NCBI RefSeq assembly: GCF_000619825.1
Contig: NZ_JHUW01000011.1
Location: 124,001-188,000 of the forward strand
Source of the DNA: Prevotella sp. MA2016
Lineage (GTDB): Bacteria; Bacteroidota; Bacteroidia; Bacteroidales; Bacteroidaceae
Reading direction: 5' to 3'
DNA: 64,000 bases
Shown here in pieces: positions 61,701 to 64,000 of this stretch. How positions within the stretch are numbered: position 1 is the stretch's first letter; every line of letters starts with the position of its first letter. The position numbers were made by a program, and so were the translations under genes. The notes below the pieces were generated by a model. It ran no database searches. It saw nothing but the letters and a program-made list of their open reading frames with translations, and was not told where the DNA came from.

Positions 61701-63815
61701 ATGAAAAAGATATATAGTATGTTATTTGCTGCCGCTGCCATCAGCTTCGGCGCAACCTCCTGCTCCGACTTCCTGGACGAGGACAACAAGACCGGTGAGA
61801 CTGCCGACCTGGCCTACAACACCGTTTCGGGTATCGACGGACTCATCCAGTCGGCTTATACCTACACACACGGTTGGTGGGGTAAGGAGCCATCACTGGG
61901 TCTTGCAGAAATGGGCTCAGACCTGTTCTACTTTGGCTACGACAACAAGCAGAAGTCGATGCTGAAATACGATATCTCTGCCGAGGCTCTTGGTAGCAAC
62001 GTAGCCGACAACCCCTGCTTGGACGAGTACTGGGAGATGTTCTACGCTGGCGTGGATGTATGTAACAACGCCCTGAAGTATGTGCCCGAGTGCAGCGTGA
62101 TTGATGATAACAAGAAGGCCGCCTACCTGGGCGATGCTTACTTCCTGCGCGCTCTCTACTACTCTCAGATGGTAGCTATGTGGGGCCCAATCCCTTACAA
62201 TGCCGAGCCTATCAACGCGATTAACAACAATCCTGTTCGTGTGCCCGAGGCTGAGGTTTATGGCAACATCCTGGCCGACCTGAAGCAGGCCATGGACAAC
62301 TATAAGAAGGCAAACATCATGGATGGCAAGTCGGCCACTGCCGATGGTCGTGCCTACTACTATTCAGCCGAGGCCCTCTATGCCCGCGTAGCCCTCTACG
62401 CTGCATCTTGGTTGGGTGCCAATGCCGTCAGCGGTTATGGCAATCTCTATACCGAGGCTCTGAATGCTGCCAATGATGTGATCAACAACTCTGGCGCGAA
62501 GCTCTACAGCCGTTTCAGCGACACTTGGAATATGAACAATGAAGAGGCAACCACCAATACCGAGAACCTCTTTGCCGTTCACTACTCTAACGACCTGAAC
62601 GCCGGTCGCGACAACTGCGTGCCTTACCGTTTCTCAAGCGAGGGTACTGGCAATTTCAACTCACTCATCACCCGTACCGGTTATGGTCGTAACGGTGGTA
62701 GTGCCTCACTGCTGATGTTCGTATCACTCTGGAACAATGGTTGCGACGATATCGGTCCTAACGGACAGAAGAACAACTCTATCTTCTTCCGTATGGCAGC
62801 CGGTAAGACCACCATCAAGAGCAAGAGCACAGGTAAGGATGTTGAGGTTGGTAAGTACTACTCTCCTTACGGCCGTGGCTTCACCCGCTACCTGCCTTCA
62901 CTCTATCTCTGGCAGATTCTGGATGAGATCAAGGGTACCGACCAGCGTTACAATGGCACCCTGCTCACCGAATATCGCGTACATCCCGACCTGGCTGGCA
63001 ATGCTGCCAACTATCCAAAGATGGCCGATCAGACTTACAAGACCTACGACGAGGCTTACGCCGAGGATGGTAACTACTTCAACGGTGGTGTGATTGGTAT
63101 CCAGTACGCCCTGATGGATGGTAACTCAGCCGAGGGTCAGGCTCTGCAGGCCGAGGCCAAGGACAAGTATCGCTTGCAGTTCGCATTCGGTGGCGACATT
63201 CCTGTTTACACCTCTGGCGATCCTGCTACCGCCCTGCCTACCGAGGGTGGAAAGGCTAAGAGCGATGTATATGGCGACGCCCGCTACAAGAGCGAGAAGA
63301 TTGAGGGTCGCCGTTCGTTCCCTGGCATCAAGAAGTTCCTTGACGATCAGTACGAAGAGGATTATCCTACCTTCGATATCTCACACCGCGACATCATGGT
63401 ACTGCGCTTAGCCGAGATGTACCTGATTAAGGCCGAGGCTGAGCTGGCAACAGGCGGCGATGCCCTGAAGACCATCAACCAGCTGCGCGCTGCCCGCGCC
63501 ATCGCTGGCAAGGACAATTCCATCAGCGGTACCGTTACTATCGAGACTATCCTGAAGGAGCGCGCCATCGAGCTGTGCGGTGAGTACCAGCGCTGGTTCG
63601 ACCTGAAGCGTACCCACACCCTCATCGACCACGTGAAGAAGTACAACGCCCAGGCCAGTGGCAACATTGCCCTGAAGCACTACTACCGTCCTATCCCACT
63701 CTCTGAGCTGGAGTCGGTTACCAACCGTGGCGACGCAGCTGTGACACAGGATGCAGGTGGTGTACTGCAGTACACCTCTACTCAGGAAACGATGTGGCAG
63801 AACCCAGGCTATTAA
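61701..63815 (+). CDS. SusD/RagB-like glycan-binding lipoprotein
   Basis: The product of about 704 residues has a lipoprotein signal (MKKIYSMLFAAAAISFGATS then Cys) and SusD-family features: CSDFLDEDNK at the mature N-terminus, TPR-like helices with AYFLRALYYSQMVAMWGPIP, and a C-terminal RDIMVLRLAEMYLIKAEAEL followed by LKERAIELCGEYQRWFDLKR. It sits on the cell surface as a lid of the SusC partner. I use ATG 61701, as the longer frame starts at a TTG. It is somewhat longer than most SusD proteins. A bidirectional terminator follows. Confidence 0.95.
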   Translation: MKKIYSMLFAAAAISFGATSCSDFLDEDNKTGETADLAYNTVSGIDGLIQSAYTYTHGWWGKEPSLGLAEMGSDLFYFGYDNKQKSMLKYDISAEALGSNVADNPCLDEYWEMFYAGVDVCNNALKYVPECSVIDDNKKAAYLGDAYFLRALYYSQMVAMWGPIPYNAEPINAINNNPVRVPEAEVYGNILADLKQAMDNYKKANIMDGKSATADGRAYYYSAEALYARVALYAASWLGANAVSGYGNLYTEALNAANDVINNSGAKLYSRFSDTWNMNNEEATTNTENLFAVHYSNDLNAGRDNCVPYRFSSEGTGNFNSLITRTGYGRNGGSASLLMFVSLWNNGCDDIGPNGQKNNSIFFRMAAGKTTIKSKSTGKDVEVGKYYSPYGRGFTRYLPSLYLWQILDEIKGTDQRYNGTLLTEYRVHPDLAGNAANYPKMADQTYKTYDEAYAEDGNYFNGGVIGIQYALMDGNSAEGQALQAEAKDKYRLQFAFGGDIPVYTSGDPATALPTEGGKAKSDVYGDARYKSEKIEGRRSFPGIKKFLDDQYEEDYPTFDISHRDIMVLRLAEMYLIKAEAELATGGDALKTINQLRAARAIAGKDNSISGTVTIETILKERAIELCGEYQRWFDLKRTHTLIDHVKKYNAQASGNIALKHYYRPIPLSELESVTNRGDAAVTQDAGGVLQYTSTQETMWQNPGY

Positions 63816-63840
63816 TCCAATAGCCTTGTATATAAAAAAG

Positions 63841-63877
63841 GAATGCGCCCCAACTGCGGAGCGCATTCTTTTTTTTA
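63841..63877. terminator. Bidirectional terminator between susD and a convergent gene
   Basis: Stem GAATGCGC / GCGCATTC (63841-63848, 63861-63868) with about a 12-nt loop; T run follows on the plus strand and an A run precedes it, giving a T run on the minus strand too. Confidence 0.85.
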
Positions 63878-63878
63878 T

Positions 63879-64000
63879 TTATTGGAGTGTGACGGCCATC
63901 AGACCGATGACCACATCGTTGGATAGTGTGCGCACGGTGAGCGATTTCAAGCGCTTCTGTGGATTGAGCGGCATCTCCAACATCTGTCCCGCACCGCCGG
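63879..64000 (-). CDS. C-terminal end of a convergent gene (cut by window edge)
   Basis: On the minus strand an open frame enters at the right edge and ends at TAA (63881-63879). The visible 40 residues include QMLEMPLNPQKRLKSLTVR and LSNDVVIGLMAVTLQ. The pattern of a last beta-sandwich strand set with VVIGLMAVTL reminds me of C-termini of large Bacteroidota carbohydrate-active or DUF4450-like proteins, but I cannot name it. It lies directly beside the bidirectional terminator, and its place suggests another member of the pectin locus. Confidence 0.6.
   Translation of the reverse strand, partial: GGAGQMLEMPLNPQKRLKSLTVRTLSNDVVIGLMAVTLQ

Noticed and set aside
1..64000. tRNA, rRNA, CRISPR arrays, integrases or insertion sequences
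   Set aside because: I looked for clover-leaf-like segments, spaced direct repeats and transposase motifs and found none that I could support by eye.

Overview
The window comes from the chromosome of a member of the Bacteroidota, most likely Prevotella-like (family Prevotellaceae). The evidence is: many promoters with a TAnnTTTG -7 box and a TTTG -33 box 19-20 nt upstream; a SusC/SusD pair beside a large pectinase; a type III glutamine synthetase; a type IX secretion type-B (CHU_C) domain; DUF3078 and outer-membrane barrel families; and a trp operon in the order B-E-G-D-C-F-A. No rRNA, tRNA, CRISPR array, transposase or phage gene was recognised.

Layout. 0-5.2 kb (minus strand): agmatine deiminase and N-carbamoylputrescine amidase (agmatine to putrescine, releasing ammonia), then type III glutamine synthetase and the start of dsbD, which runs off the left edge. 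5.2-7.5 kb (plus): a three-gene overlapping operon with a FetA-like ATPase lacking key ABC motifs, a FetB-like permease and a nucleotidyltransferase-like protein without its acidic active site. 7.5-9.6 kb: two divergent membrane acyltransferases. 9.5-24.3 kb: an AT-rich surface-glycan island with twelve glycosyltransferase genes (one broken by a stop codon), UDP-galactopyranose mutase and a hexapeptide acetyltransferase. The island is split into short units of alternating orientation, several with their own promoter, and shows no recognisable polymerase, flippase or initiating transferase. 24.3-28.5 kb: two small winged-helix proteins (one with a histone H1-like tail), aspS, a DUF1573 protein and a DUF3078 outer-membrane protein. 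28.6-37.2 kb (plus): yidC, an S9 dipeptidyl-peptidase, and a DUF1846 protein between two related MFS carriers. 37.2-43.2 kb (minus): a five-gene operon of a LysM/receptor-fold protein, a beta-barrel, a POT peptide carrier, an NhaC antiporter and an EEP-family hydrolase. 43.3-46.6 kb: a stand-alone CHU_C domain protein and uvrA. 46.7-53.5 kb: the trp operon behind a leader peptide with three consecutive Trp codons and a well-formed attenuator. 53.6-64 kb: a pectin/rhamnogalacturonan utilisation locus with a 1600-residue GH28-GH105-six-hairpin fusion, SusC, SusD, and the end of a convergent gene cut by the right edge.

How the parts fit. Aga-type nitrogen release (AguA/AguB) sits directly upstream of ammonia assimilation (GlnN). 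The S9 peptidase and the POT carrier suggest peptide feeding. The SusCD locus supplies plant pectin oligosaccharides. The glycan island probably builds a galactofuranose-containing surface glycan.

Most notable signals: (1) arrays of 7-nt or 8-nt tandem repeats just upstream of several genes and, in frame, inside aguA, trpF and an MFS gene; (2) a textbook-style trp attenuator in a phylum where this is little described to my knowledge; (3) a run of proteins that keep their fold but have lost catalytic motifs (FetA-like ATPase, nucleotidyltransferase, one duplicated GT4); (4) a nonsense codon at the conserved Trp of a GT32 gene; (5) TTTGGA/TCCAAA dyads over the -33 boxes of glycan-island promoters.
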